Origin: Clostridium sp. | Lineage (GTDB): Bacteria; Bacillota; Clostridia; Clostridiales; Clostridiaceae | Direction: 5' to 3' | NCBI GenBank assembly: GCA_029257045.1 | Contig: JARIDB010000080.1 | Location: 1 to 63,202 of the forward strand | Length of the DNA: 63,202 nt | Shown here: positions 26,533 through 33,363 of the stretch, in pieces | Layout: the number at the start of each line of letters is the position of its first letter | Numbering within the stretch: position 1 is the stretch's first letter | Notes under the pieces: generated by a model | What the model saw: the letters and a program-made list of their open reading frames with translations, nothing else | What the model was told of the DNA's origin: nothing | Databases searched by the model: none | Position numbers and translations under genes: made by a program

Positions 26533-26660
26533 TGTCGCTACTCCCAAATAGCGTGTAATAAAAGGGAGTTGGTACTACTAAATGCCAACTGAAAATGAGT
26601 GTAGCAACCGAGCAACTGATACTAAAAAGGTATAGCAATAGCGATGATTACCATAAATCT
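26533..26660. other. Structured non-coding segment upstream of the GIY-YIG gene
   Basis: On the + strand: CGCTA..TAGCG (about 26535-26553) with CTCCC in its loop, matched by GGGAG 20 bases later (possible pseudoknot). Then come the hairpin AGTTGG..CCAACT (about 26576-26599) and the repeated AGCAAC pair (GTAGCAACCGAGCAACTG). No open frame crosses it. The G+C content and pairing exceed the flanks. It may be an RNA or a DNA recognition region. Confidence 0.45.
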
Positions 26661-26684
26661 TGGACTTTTAAGCATGTATAACCT

Positions 26685-26736
26685 AAAAAAAGGCAACTAC
26701 TTCGTATTATATAATACGAAGTAGTTGCCTTTTTTA
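26685..26736. terminator. Long perfect palindromic terminator downstream of the integrase
   Basis: A 25-bp perfect inverted repeat (26686-26710 with 26711-26735; core GGCAACTACTTCGTATTAT) is flanked by A and T runs. It ends integrase transcription (-) and may also act on the other strand. Confidence 0.9.
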
Positions 26737-26792
26737 ATCTAAATTTGACATTTTTTAATTTAGATAAAGTCATATTTAATGTATTAATATTA

Positions 26793-27911
26793 TTAAAAAC
26801 TAGAAATTTTATTATCAAAGATTTTATCAAGTAATGAAGCAGTATTCTTCTTCATATCTTCCATAACATGAGTATAAGTATTTAATGTTACAGAAATATC
26901 TTTATGTCCTAATCTATCACTAACAACTTTAATATTTTCACCATTAAAAATTAAAATGGTGGCATGGGTATGTCTTAGTGAATGGAAAGTTATTTGTTTT
27001 AGGTTTTTATATTTTGACACCTTTTTAGAAAATTCCATAGAAATATTTCTAGGAGTAGCCATTCCACCATTTCTATCTTTTATAACAAAGTCATTAATAT
27101 TATCAATATCGAGCTCTCTAAGAGCTGTTAGGTGATTAACTAATATATTTGGTATGGAAATACTCCTATAGCTTGTAGAGGTCTTTAAAACATCAGATAG
27201 AATTAATTGCTTATTTAACTTATCCTGTATAACTTGACTACATACAGTTATATAACCATTATCAAGGTCAACAGAGCTCCATTTTAAACCACAAATCTCA
27301 CCTATTCTCAAACCTGTTAGTAAAGATATAAATACTGGAGAATATATATAATTATCTCTTATTTCATTAAGAAAAAAATCTATGTCTTCTTTATTCCAAT
27401 AATCTATTCTGGGTTTTTCTAATTTCATTTTTTCGATATCAGTTGGAACATTGTATATTAATTTATTTTTCTTAGCATAGTTAAAACAATTATTTAATAT
27501 TTCAATTATCTTTTTAGCACTAGCAGGAGCTAACTTTTTATCATTTATTAGGCTATTATAAAAGTTTTGTACAATTATATTAGTTATATCAGTTAATTTA
27601 TAATGACCAAGTTTGGGTATAATATGATAGTTTATTCCACTAAGATAGTTATTTTTTGTATTAATACCTAGCGTATTACACTTATAATCATTGAACCATT
27701 GAAGTATGAAATCTTTTAAAATAATATTATTTGTTGATGGAGTAATATAACCTTTATTTCTTTTACTCAATATTTCAGTAACAAATATTTCGGCTTCCTT
27801 TTTATTCTTGAACCCTTGTTTTTTAACCCTGTTTTTTTTACCGTTCTCATCATATCCAAGCGAAATAACCACTTGCCAATTATATTTTGATAATTGAGTG
27901 AAACTAGCCAT
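26793..27911 (-). CDS. int: Tyrosine-type integrase
   Basis: This 372-residue site-specific recombinase has an arm-type N-terminal domain (about 1-55), a SAM-like core-binding domain (about 60-160; LQWFNDYKCNTLGINTKNNY) and a catalytic domain. The catalytic domain carries Arg202 (TGLRIGEI), His310-x2-Arg313 (HSLRHTH), His336 (LGHKD) and nucleophile Tyr346 (NTYTHV). It integrates and, with the excisionase, removes the element at tRNA-Arg. Its ATG overlaps the stop of the repressor gene (TAATG), so both are expressed from the repressor promoter. Confidence 0.95.
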   Translation of the reverse strand: MASFTQLSKYNWQVVISLGYDENGKKNRVKKQGFKNKKEAEIFVTEILSKRNKGYITPSTNNIILKDFILQWFNDYKCNTLGINTKNNYLSGINYHIIPKLGHYKLTDITNIIVQNFYNSLINDKKLAPASAKKIIEILNNCFNYAKKNKLIYNVPTDIEKMKLEKPRIDYWNKEDIDFFLNEIRDNYIYSPVFISLLTGLRIGEICGLKWSSVDLDNGYITVCSQVIQDKLNKQLILSDVLKTSTSYRSISIPNILVNHLTALRELDIDNINDFVIKDRNGGMATPRNISMEFSKKVSKYKNLKQITFHSLRHTHATILIFNGENIKVVSDRLGHKDISVTLNTYTHVMEDMKKNTASLLDKIFDNKISSF

Positions 27912-28420
27912 TAAGATTTCTCTTTCATATTCTTATTAGAGCGTGATTCAATTAAGATTTCTTTAATAATAGCATTAACAAGTCGATAAATTCGTTTACT
28001 CTCCATAGGAGTTAATTCAAGTGAATTTATATCTATATTGTTATTTATTGCTACATGAGAAATTAATGACTCTAACAATATGGTAGTGTCACCATAACCA
28101 TGTTTAACTCTAGTCATAAACTCGTAGTCCGATGGATGGGCTAGTAAAGAAGTAGAATTTAGGTAGTCTTTATACTCGTCTAAAATATTTTGCATTTCAA
28201 CATTATATTTATCATCTGCTGTAAAAATCTGCATAGGTGTAATATTAAATAACCTGCAAATATCAACTAAGGAGTTAAATGGAATATAGGCATCCCCACT
28301 TTCGTATTTACGAATAGTTATTTCAGATTTGTGGAGAAGTTTTGCTAAATCTTTTTGAGTTAATTTATTAATATTTCTTAACTTTTTTATATTATTTGAT
28401 ATTATTTCATATCTTTTCAA
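27911..28420 (-). CDS. CI-like XRE-family repressor
   Basis: In this 169-residue protein, residues 1-65 are an XRE helix-turn-helix (KKLRNINKLTQKDLAKLLHKSEITIRKYESG, in two stretches around the turn). The C-terminal 100 residues are helical, with no LexA-type protease motif. It probably holds the element in the integrated state by binding the three AGATA-N5-TATCT operators at 28453-28541. The start is TTG 28420 with GAGGTGA upstream on the minus strand. It shares one base with int. Confidence 0.85.
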   Translation of the reverse strand: MKRYEIISNNIKKLRNINKLTQKDLAKLLHKSEITIRKYESGDAYIPFNSLVDICRLFNITPMQIFTADDKYNVEMQNILDEYKDYLNSTSLLAHPSDYEFMTRVKHGYGDTTILLESLISHVAINNNIDINSLELTPMESKRIYRLVNAIIKEILIESRSNKNMKEKS

Positions 28421-28452
28421 TTAAATCACCTCAATTATAATAATATCACTAC

Positions 28453-28541
28453 AGATAAAAAATATCTATAAAAGAATAAAAAAGATATTGACATAGATAA
28501 TAAATATCTATTATAGTATAAATAACAGATAAAAAATATCT
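28453..28541. promoter_or_regulatory. Divergent control region with three operators
   Basis: AGATA-N5-TATCT palindromes occur at 28453-28467, 28495-28509 and 28527-28541. A rightward promoter, TTGACA (28488-28493) with TATAGT (28512-28517), has the middle operator in its spacer and the third just downstream. The arrangement is that of a lysis/lysogeny-type switch. Confidence 0.8.
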
Positions 28542-28554
28542 ATGGGAGGTAATT

Positions 28555-28752
28555 ATGAATATAAAAATTGCTAGAATAAAAAAGGGGTACACACAAAAGG
28601 AGTTATCTAGAATATTGAGGATTTCTCCAAATAAGATGGTTAAGATTGACAAAGGTGATTATACAAATACAACTTATCCATTAATGGTTAAGTTGGCAGA
28701 GGTATTAGATTCTACACCATATAAATTATTTTTTTCTAAGGAGGAAAAGTGA
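28555..28752 (+). CDS. Cro-like XRE-family regulator
   Basis: This 65-residue protein is a single helix-turn-helix domain (RIKKGYTQKELSRILRIS then KMVKIDKGDYTN). It faces the repressor across the operators, so it should be the antirepressor/Cro equivalent. GGGAGGT precedes the ATG. Its stop overlaps the next start (TGATG). Confidence 0.85.
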   Translation: MNIKIARIKKGYTQKELSRILRISPNKMVKIDKGDYTNTTYPLMVKLAEVLDSTPYKLFFSKEEK

Positions 28753-29054
28753 TGATTGAAAAATTTGTAAAAGAGGTATTAACAGTTGAAGAATTTTCAA
28801 AGATAGCTAATATATCTTTGGCACATACTAGACAATTATTGAGAGAAAGAAAAATTAATGGGGTTAAGGTAGGTAAGGAGTGGAGAATTACTAGGGAAGA
28901 ATCAGATAAGTATTTAGGAATAACTACTGATATTAAAATGGTGGAAAAAGAAATATATATAAGGGAACTTGAAGGAAAAGTTAAAACCTATGAGATGCAA
29001 ATTAATACATTTAAAAATATTGTTGGGACACTTGAAAATATTGTTGGTATGTAA
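28752..29054 (+). CDS. Excisionase-like helix-turn-helix protein
   Basis: In this 100-residue protein, residues 8-56 are an excisionase-family MerR-like winged helix: EVLTVEEFSKIANISLAHTR then RERKINGVKVGKEWRITREE. The C-terminus is a short coiled coil. It is the probable recombination directionality factor for int. I start at ATG 28752 (overlapping the upstream stop, GGAGG at 28740) rather than GTG 28749. Confidence 0.82.
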   Translation: MIEKFVKEVLTVEEFSKIANISLAHTRQLLRERKINGVKVGKEWRITREESDKYLGITTDIKMVEKEIYIRELEGKVKTYEMQINTFKNIVGTLENIVGM

Positions 29055-29957
29055 ATGCAGGTATATAAGGATAGTGCAAAAGGTATAAAATCTGTAGGGC
29101 AAGAAATTTTTTTTAGTGCATTTGATAAAAGGTCTAGGGAAATATTTAATGAGGATATGGATAAATTTTTGGTTTTAGCTTGGATAATTTATAACACAAA
29201 TTATCAGATTGAGTATAAAGGGTTAGAAAGAAATCAATGTTATTTTAGTTATTCTGTTTTAGAAAATAAGTTAAGAATAAAAAGGAGTAAGTTGCAGAGG
29301 ATTATTAGAGAGTTGGAAAGTGAAGATATTATTCAATGGATATATAAATCTAACTATAAAGATAAGAAGAGCATCATAGTATTAAAAAAAAGATACAGTA
29401 AAAAATATGATAATCAATACGGTAAAGTTATTGATATAACTAGTGTTAATAAAGATACGAATATAGTAAATGATATAGTAAAAGATACATATTCTATAAA
29501 TCCATCTATAAATAAATCTATATTAAAAGAAGAAGAAGAAACTTTCAATGAAAGTAGTTTAGATAATAATATTTTAATAATATATAAAGAATATATTTCT
29601 ACATATATTACTAATAATGATAAAGCAATCTTAGTTAACTTACAAAAAAAATATGGAATAGATATCTTAGAAAAGGCAATTATAGAAGCAGGAAAAAATA
29701 ATGCCAAGACTATAAAATATATAATTAGAACATTAGAGGATTGGAGTTCAAGAGGATTTAATAATTTATTAGAAATAGAGATACATTTAGAAAGCTGGAA
29801 AGAAAAAAATAGAAAAGCTAAAGATAATAAAGAGAAAAAGGTTGATAGATTATCACAACGAAATATAAATAATAAATCGGTAATAGAAAATAGTAAGGTA
29901 GAATATGAGAAATATTATAAATTAGAACAAAAACTTTTAGGTTGGGATAATGAATAA
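29055..29957 (+). CDS. DnaD-domain replication-type protein
   Basis: In this 300-residue protein, residues about 35-115 look like a winged helix (FSYSVLENKLRIKRSKLQRI then RELESEDIIQW). After a Ser/Asn/Asp-rich linker, residues about 175-245 match a DnaD/DnaB2 domain (YISTYITNNDKAILVNLQKK; AKTIKYIIRTLEDWSSRGF). Phage and plasmid proteins of this form load helicase at an origin, implying autonomous replication after excision. The ATG follows the upstream stop directly, suggesting translational coupling. Confidence 0.8.
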   Translation: MQVYKDSAKGIKSVGQEIFFSAFDKRSREIFNEDMDKFLVLAWIIYNTNYQIEYKGLERNQCYFSYSVLENKLRIKRSKLQRIIRELESEDIIQWIYKSNYKDKKSIIVLKKRYSKKYDNQYGKVIDITSVNKDTNIVNDIVKDTYSINPSINKSILKEEEETFNESSLDNNILIIYKEYISTYITNNDKAILVNLQKKYGIDILEKAIIEAGKNNAKTIKYIIRTLEDWSSRGFNNLLEIEIHLESWKEKNRKAKDNKEKKVDRLSQRNINNKSVIENSKVEYEKYYKLEQKLLGWDNE

Positions 29958-29989
29958 TATAATAAAGTTTAGAAATTTAGGAGAATAAA

Positions 29990-30205
29990 ATGAAGTTTTA
30001 TAAAAATAAAAGTGGTAGATATGAAGCTCAAGATAGAAGCACATATTTCACAAGTGGACAACCGGTAAAATATTTAGAAGTAAATTTAGATATATGGATA
30101 GATGGTAGGATAGAACATAACGGAAAAGATTATTATTTTATTTCTAACAGTGGTAAGAAAATTTCTCTTTATGATGGAGTAATACTTAAAGATGAAAGAA
30201 AGTAA
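29990..30205 (+). CDS. Small DUF5348-like protein
   Basis: This 71-residue beta-rich protein (KNKSGRYEAQDRSTYFTSG; LDIWIDGRIEHNGKDYYFI) looks like the DUF5348 proteins found in Firmicute mobile elements. Function unknown. TTAGGAG precedes ATG and a hairpin terminator follows. Confidence 0.6.
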   Translation: MKFYKNKSGRYEAQDRSTYFTSGQPVKYLEVNLDIWIDGRIEHNGKDYYFISNSGKKISLYDGVILKDERK

Positions 30206-30220
30206 TCATAATATGTAAAT

Positions 30221-30252
30221 TAAAAGTGGGATTTATGCCCCACTTTTATTTT
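30221..30252 (+). terminator. Terminator of the element's early operon
   Basis: TAAAAGTGGG (30221-30230) pairs with CCCACTTTTA (30238-30247); T-run follows. Confidence 0.88.
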
Positions 30253-30282
30253 TAAAGTAAGATTTTTCATTTAATTTTACTA

Positions 30283-30374
30283 CCCTTTTTTAAAGGGCAG
30301 GATAAGGAGTGTTACACACTCGGATACAACTTCAAGGCAAAGCCTTGAAAATACTATATTTAGAGGTGTAACAC
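30283..30374. other. Hairpin cluster, possible origin (oriV or oriT)
   Basis: CCCTTT-TTT-AAAGGG (30283-30297) is followed by an outer inverted repeat GTGTTACAC (30309-30317) / GTGTAACAC (30366-30374). This encloses TTCAAGGC-AAA-GCCTTGAA (30331-30349). No gene is present. The position between the DnaD module and a probable DNA-binding protein suggests an origin or relaxosome site. Confidence 0.5.
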
Positions 30375-30456
30375 ATTTGTGAGAAAATGATTATTGTTGT
30401 AATACAATATATGATTAAATTTATTTGAATATATATAAATAAAGGTGGGGGATGTA

Positions 30457-30864
30457 ATGTCAATTATAAAACAGACTAGATTTACAGAGAAACAATTAGA
30501 AGCAATAAATAGATATGCAGAAGTTAAAGGATATAAATTTTCAGAAGCAGTAAGAACTTTATGTCAAAAAGGATTGGAAATTGAAGTAGCAAATGACAAT
30601 ATTAATTTAGTTGTTGAAATCATTGATGAAAGATTAAGAGCTATATTAAAGCCTCAAGTAGAAAGGCTTGCATCTATATCAGCTAAAGGTGCTATTATGA
30701 GTGCCACATCTACTTTTTTAAATGCACAAGCATTATCAGATTTTGTACCTCCGCAAATGAGAAAGGATTTGGTAGATACATATGAGAAAGCAAGATTAAA
30801 AGGAGTTGCATATGTGAAGGGAAGAAATGGAGATTGTGTAAATGAGGTTATAAAAGGAAGTTGA
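30457..30864 (+). CDS. Possible ribbon-helix-helix DNA-binding protein
   Basis: This 135-residue protein has N-terminal residues (IIKQTRFTEKQLEAINRYAE; GYKFSEAVRTLCQKGLEI) with the strand-helix-helix spacing of RHH proteins. A long helical region (60-135) follows. RHH proteins next to hairpin clusters often act as mobilisation accessory or replication-control factors. ATG 30457 is preceded by GGTGGGGG; the in-frame GTG 30445 overlaps that site. Confidence 0.6.
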   Translation: MSIIKQTRFTEKQLEAINRYAEVKGYKFSEAVRTLCQKGLEIEVANDNINLVVEIIDERLRAILKPQVERLASISAKGAIMSATSTFLNAQALSDFVPPQMRKDLVDTYEKARLKGVAYVKGRNGDCVNEVIKGS

Positions 30865-30981
30865 AAGGTGATTTATAAAAGGTTAGTAAATCTAAATAAC
30901 AATAAAACTATAAGGCAAATAGAGATAAAGTTCAATATTTAAAACATTATCAAATTAAATATAAAAAAATGTATCAAAATC

Positions 30982-31081
30982 TATACAAAAGTGTATAATT
31001 AATATTATAAGAGGTAATAGTATTAATATTACGAGGTAAATTTGAAAATAATTAAATAGTATTAATTATTTTAGGAGGTAA
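30982..31081 (+). promoter_or_regulatory. Leader of the XRE-ImmA-PIN operon with operator and repeated SD-like units
   Basis: An inverted repeat TATAC-N6-GTATA (30982-30997) overlaps a TATAAT (30994-30999). Three similar units follow at 30998-31017, 31022-31039 and 31061-31081, each ATTAATTATT-like and ending GAGGTAA. Only the third precedes the real start codon (31087). Confidence 0.6.
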
Positions 31082-31086
31082 TTATA

Positions 31087-31431
31087 ATGAAAAAGATAAT
31101 TGGAGAAAAACTACAATTTGCTAGGAAGACAATAGGATTTACTCAAGAGTATGTAGCTAATAAATTAATGATAAGTAGAGGAAAAGTTATAAAAATAGAG
31201 AAAGGGGAAATAGAGGTAGATTTATCATTGCTAAATAGTTTTTCAAATCTATATGGATATTCACTAGATTATTTTATTAATTTCAAGGAAGAGAATGAAG
31301 ATGAAACATTAAGCTTTGCATTTAGAGCTGCTGAAATAACAGAACAAGAGTCAGAAATTTTAGCATGGGGAAATAAAATTTTAACAAATATAAGATTACT
31401 TGATGAGATAATAGAGGAGGCTAATATATAA
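31087..31431 (+). CDS. XRE-family antitoxin-like regulator of the ImmA/PIN operon
   Basis: This 114-residue protein has an N-terminal helix-turn-helix at residues 5-60 (GEKLQFARKTIGFTQEYVAN then KVIKIEKGEIEV). A C-terminal acidic/helical part (ESEILAWGNKILTNIRLLDE) is likely to contact the protease. In ImmR/ImmA pairs the protease cleaves such a repressor. The stop TAA is followed immediately by the ATG of the protease gene, giving tight coupling. It probably represses its own promoter at 30982. Confidence 0.82.
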   Translation: MKKIIGEKLQFARKTIGFTQEYVANKLMISRGKVIKIEKGEIEVDLSLLNSFSNLYGYSLDYFINFKEENEDETLSFAFRAAEITEQESEILAWGNKILTNIRLLDEIIEEANI

Positions 31432-32190
31432 ATGGATTTAGACTTAGATTTACGAGCGAGGACAAGAGCCAGAGAGAAGAGGCAAGAATTGTTATTGGGG
31501 GATGGACCGATTAATGATATTTTCTTGTTGATTGAAAGTTTGGGAATAATTTTATTTAAAAAACCATTTGAAAGTCAGAGTCTCTCAGCATTGTTTATGA
31601 AAGATAGCAAAAATTATATTATGGTTATTAATTCAAACAAAACTTTAGGACATCAAATATATTCGGCAGCTCATGAACTAAGTCATTTTTTCTTTGATAA
31701 AGGGATAAAGGGTGGAGTATGTAGTGTTAATGCATCAAAAGATACGATAGAAGTATTAGCTGATAAGTTCGCAGAGTATTTTTTGATGCCAGATGAAACT
31801 ATAGTTAAAGAATTGGATAAAAAATTAATTGATGGTAAGGAACTTGATGTATTTGATATTATATATTTACAACATTACTTTAAAGTCAGTTGGAAGGCTA
31901 TTTTGATTAAATTAAAAAAGCTTGGATATATAAAGGATATTAATAAGTATAATAATATCGGAATAACAAAATTAACAGCAGCATTAGGATATAATACTGA
32001 TTTGGTAACTGTAACTAAAGAACAGTATATATCAAAGAAATATTTAGAAAAAGCTCTTAAGTGTTATGATAGTTATGAAATTAGTGAAAAAAGGTTAGAA
32101 GAGTATCTTAATGATGTAGATATATCAATTACAAATATGGATTTAGAATGGGAAAATAATGGTGTACAGGAGGCTTGCATAGATGAATAA
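31432..32190 (+). CDS. ImmA/IrrE-type metallopeptidase
   Basis: This 252-residue zinc protease has the active site SAAHELSHFFFD (His81, Glu82, His85) and third-ligand region ADKFAEYFLMP (Glu115), the COG2856 pattern. Relatives cleave a partner XRE repressor after DNA damage or peptide signals. The last 80 residues (about 170-252) are an extra acidic domain of unknown function, which could bind the PIN protein or sense a signal. It overlaps the PIN gene by 8 bases. Confidence 0.87.
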   Translation: MDLDLDLRARTRAREKRQELLLGDGPINDIFLLIESLGIILFKKPFESQSLSALFMKDSKNYIMVINSNKTLGHQIYSAAHELSHFFFDKGIKGGVCSVNASKDTIEVLADKFAEYFLMPDETIVKELDKKLIDGKELDVFDIIYLQHYFKVSWKAILIKLKKLGYIKDINKYNNIGITKLTAALGYNTDLVTVTKEQYISKKYLEKALKCYDSYEISEKRLEEYLNDVDISITNMDLEWENNGVQEACIDE

Positions 32191-32728
32191 AATGCCGCCT
32201 TTTGTATTAGACAGCACGGTAATATTTAATTTTTGCAAGACTGGTAATTTTAGTATATTATCAAAACTTTATGCGGAAAATATGATAATACCTACAGATG
32301 TGTTCCTTGAAATTGTAGTTCATAGTGACGTTGATATTATTATAAGGCAAGCTATAAATGATAAAATAATAGAACAATATTCTATTGATTGTAATAGTGA
32401 GAATGATGAGATTAGATTTTATTTAGATATAAGAAAAAAATATGGGCTTGGTGAATCGGCATGCATAGCAATAGCTAAAAAGCGTAGATGTACTGTAGTT
32501 AGTGATGATATGAGAGCTGTAGTACGTTTGTGTAGGCGTGAAGGTATTAAGTTTATGGGGACATTAGGAGTGTTATATGAAGCCTATGATAAAGGGATAA
32601 TTAATCAGGAAGAAGGGCAAAAAATATTAAGTGATATGATTATCACTAGTAGATATAGGAGCCCGGTAAGAGATTTTCAAGAAATAATAGATTGGTTTAA
32701 AGATGGACAAGGTAGAGAATTGTTTTAA
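32183..32728 (+). CDS. PIN-domain ribonuclease-like protein
   Basis: This 181-residue protein has the acidic PIN residues: Asp10 in FVLDSTVIFNF, Glu43 in VFLEIVV, Glu91 in GLGESACIAIA and Asp108/Asp109 in VVSDDMRA. PIN proteins are metal-dependent RNases, often toxins. The C-terminal 50 residues are helical. Its start lies inside the ImmA gene, so its dosage is tied to the protease. With XRE and ImmA it forms a three-gene module that looks like a toxin-antitoxin or abortive-infection system. Confidence 0.85.
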   Translation: MNKMPPFVLDSTVIFNFCKTGNFSILSKLYAENMIIPTDVFLEIVVHSDVDIIIRQAINDKIIEQYSIDCNSENDEIRFYLDIRKKYGLGESACIAIAKKRRCTVVSDDMRAVVRLCRREGIKFMGTLGVLYEAYDKGIINQEEGQKILSDMIITSRYRSPVRDFQEIIDWFKDGQGRELF

Positions 32729-32874
32729 ATAAGGGACTGTATGGGGACTATCCTCCAATAAGTATGAAAATAAAGATTGTTATAATAATACTTTAAATGT
32801 ATATTAGATATAGTATATATGGGGGTTTGTATAGTTTTTACTACGTAAGTCAACATATAAAAACATATAAGAAA

Positions 32875-32896
32875 ATTCCTGTTGGGGGTACCATAT
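32875..32896. repeat. attR: second copy of the 22-bp repeat
   Basis: Identical to 25497-25518. The rest of the tRNA is absent here, so this is the displaced 3' segment, not a second tRNA gene. Confidence 0.9.
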
Positions 32897-32902
32897 AGGT
32901 AG

Positions 32903-32937
32903 AAAAAAGCTTAATTAATAATATTAAGCTTTTTTTT
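32903..32937 (+). terminator. Displaced original terminator of tRNA-Arg
   Basis: AAAAAAGCTTAAT (32903-32915) pairs with ATTAAGCTTTTTT (32923-32935). It lies the same distance after attR as expected for the host tRNA terminator. Confidence 0.8.
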
Positions 32938-33350
32938 GTTTTAATGAATATATAGAATATTAAGCTAAGAAAATACAGATACTTATATATAAATACTATA
33001 CTGGAGTGTGATAACCTTGAATAATCATACGATAGAAGCAATACTTTTAGTTATTGTTAATATGCTATGTTATTTTTAGGGTGAAAGAATTTTCATTAAA
33101 GGTTATTATATTTACTACTATTAGAATGAATTAGTTTAATATAGGATAAATGGAATAATTGAGAAACATATGAATTTTAGTTATAGATATATGAATAATG
33201 TCTATTGGACCTTATTAATATATTATTGATATAATTGTAAACATAGAAAAGTATAAAATATATGGTTACTTATATGTTTTAAATAAATAAGTAAAAATAT
33301 AAGTGATTTAAATAAACAATGCATTGTGTTAGAGCAATGATTAAAATTAT
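32938..33350. other. Gene-free AT-rich region
   Basis: No credible gene or structure was seen before the GAGGTG site of the nitroreductase gene. Confidence 0.4.
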
Positions 33351-33363
33351 GAGGTGTTAAATA

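Larger units (their letters stand above)
25497..32896. mobile_element. 7.4-kb integrative element in tRNA-Arg
   Basis: It is bounded by the 22-bp att repeats. It encodes a tyrosine integrase, a repressor, a Cro-like regulator, an excisionase-like protein, a DnaD-domain protein, a DUF5348-like protein, a possible ribbon-helix-helix protein, a GIY-YIG protein and an XRE/ImmA/PIN operon. No structural, packaging or conjugation genes are seen. It therefore resembles a phage satellite or a mobilisable/excisable island rather than a prophage or ICE. Confidence 0.88.

Noticed and set aside
26533-26660. Group I intron or known riboswitch next to the GIY-YIG gene
   Set aside because: I could not find the conserved P7/G-binding core or any riboswitch consensus, so I kept it as an unnamed structured segment.
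32875-32896. Second tRNA-Arg gene
   Set aside because: Only the last 22 bases of the tRNA region are present, matching attL exactly. It is the attR copy.
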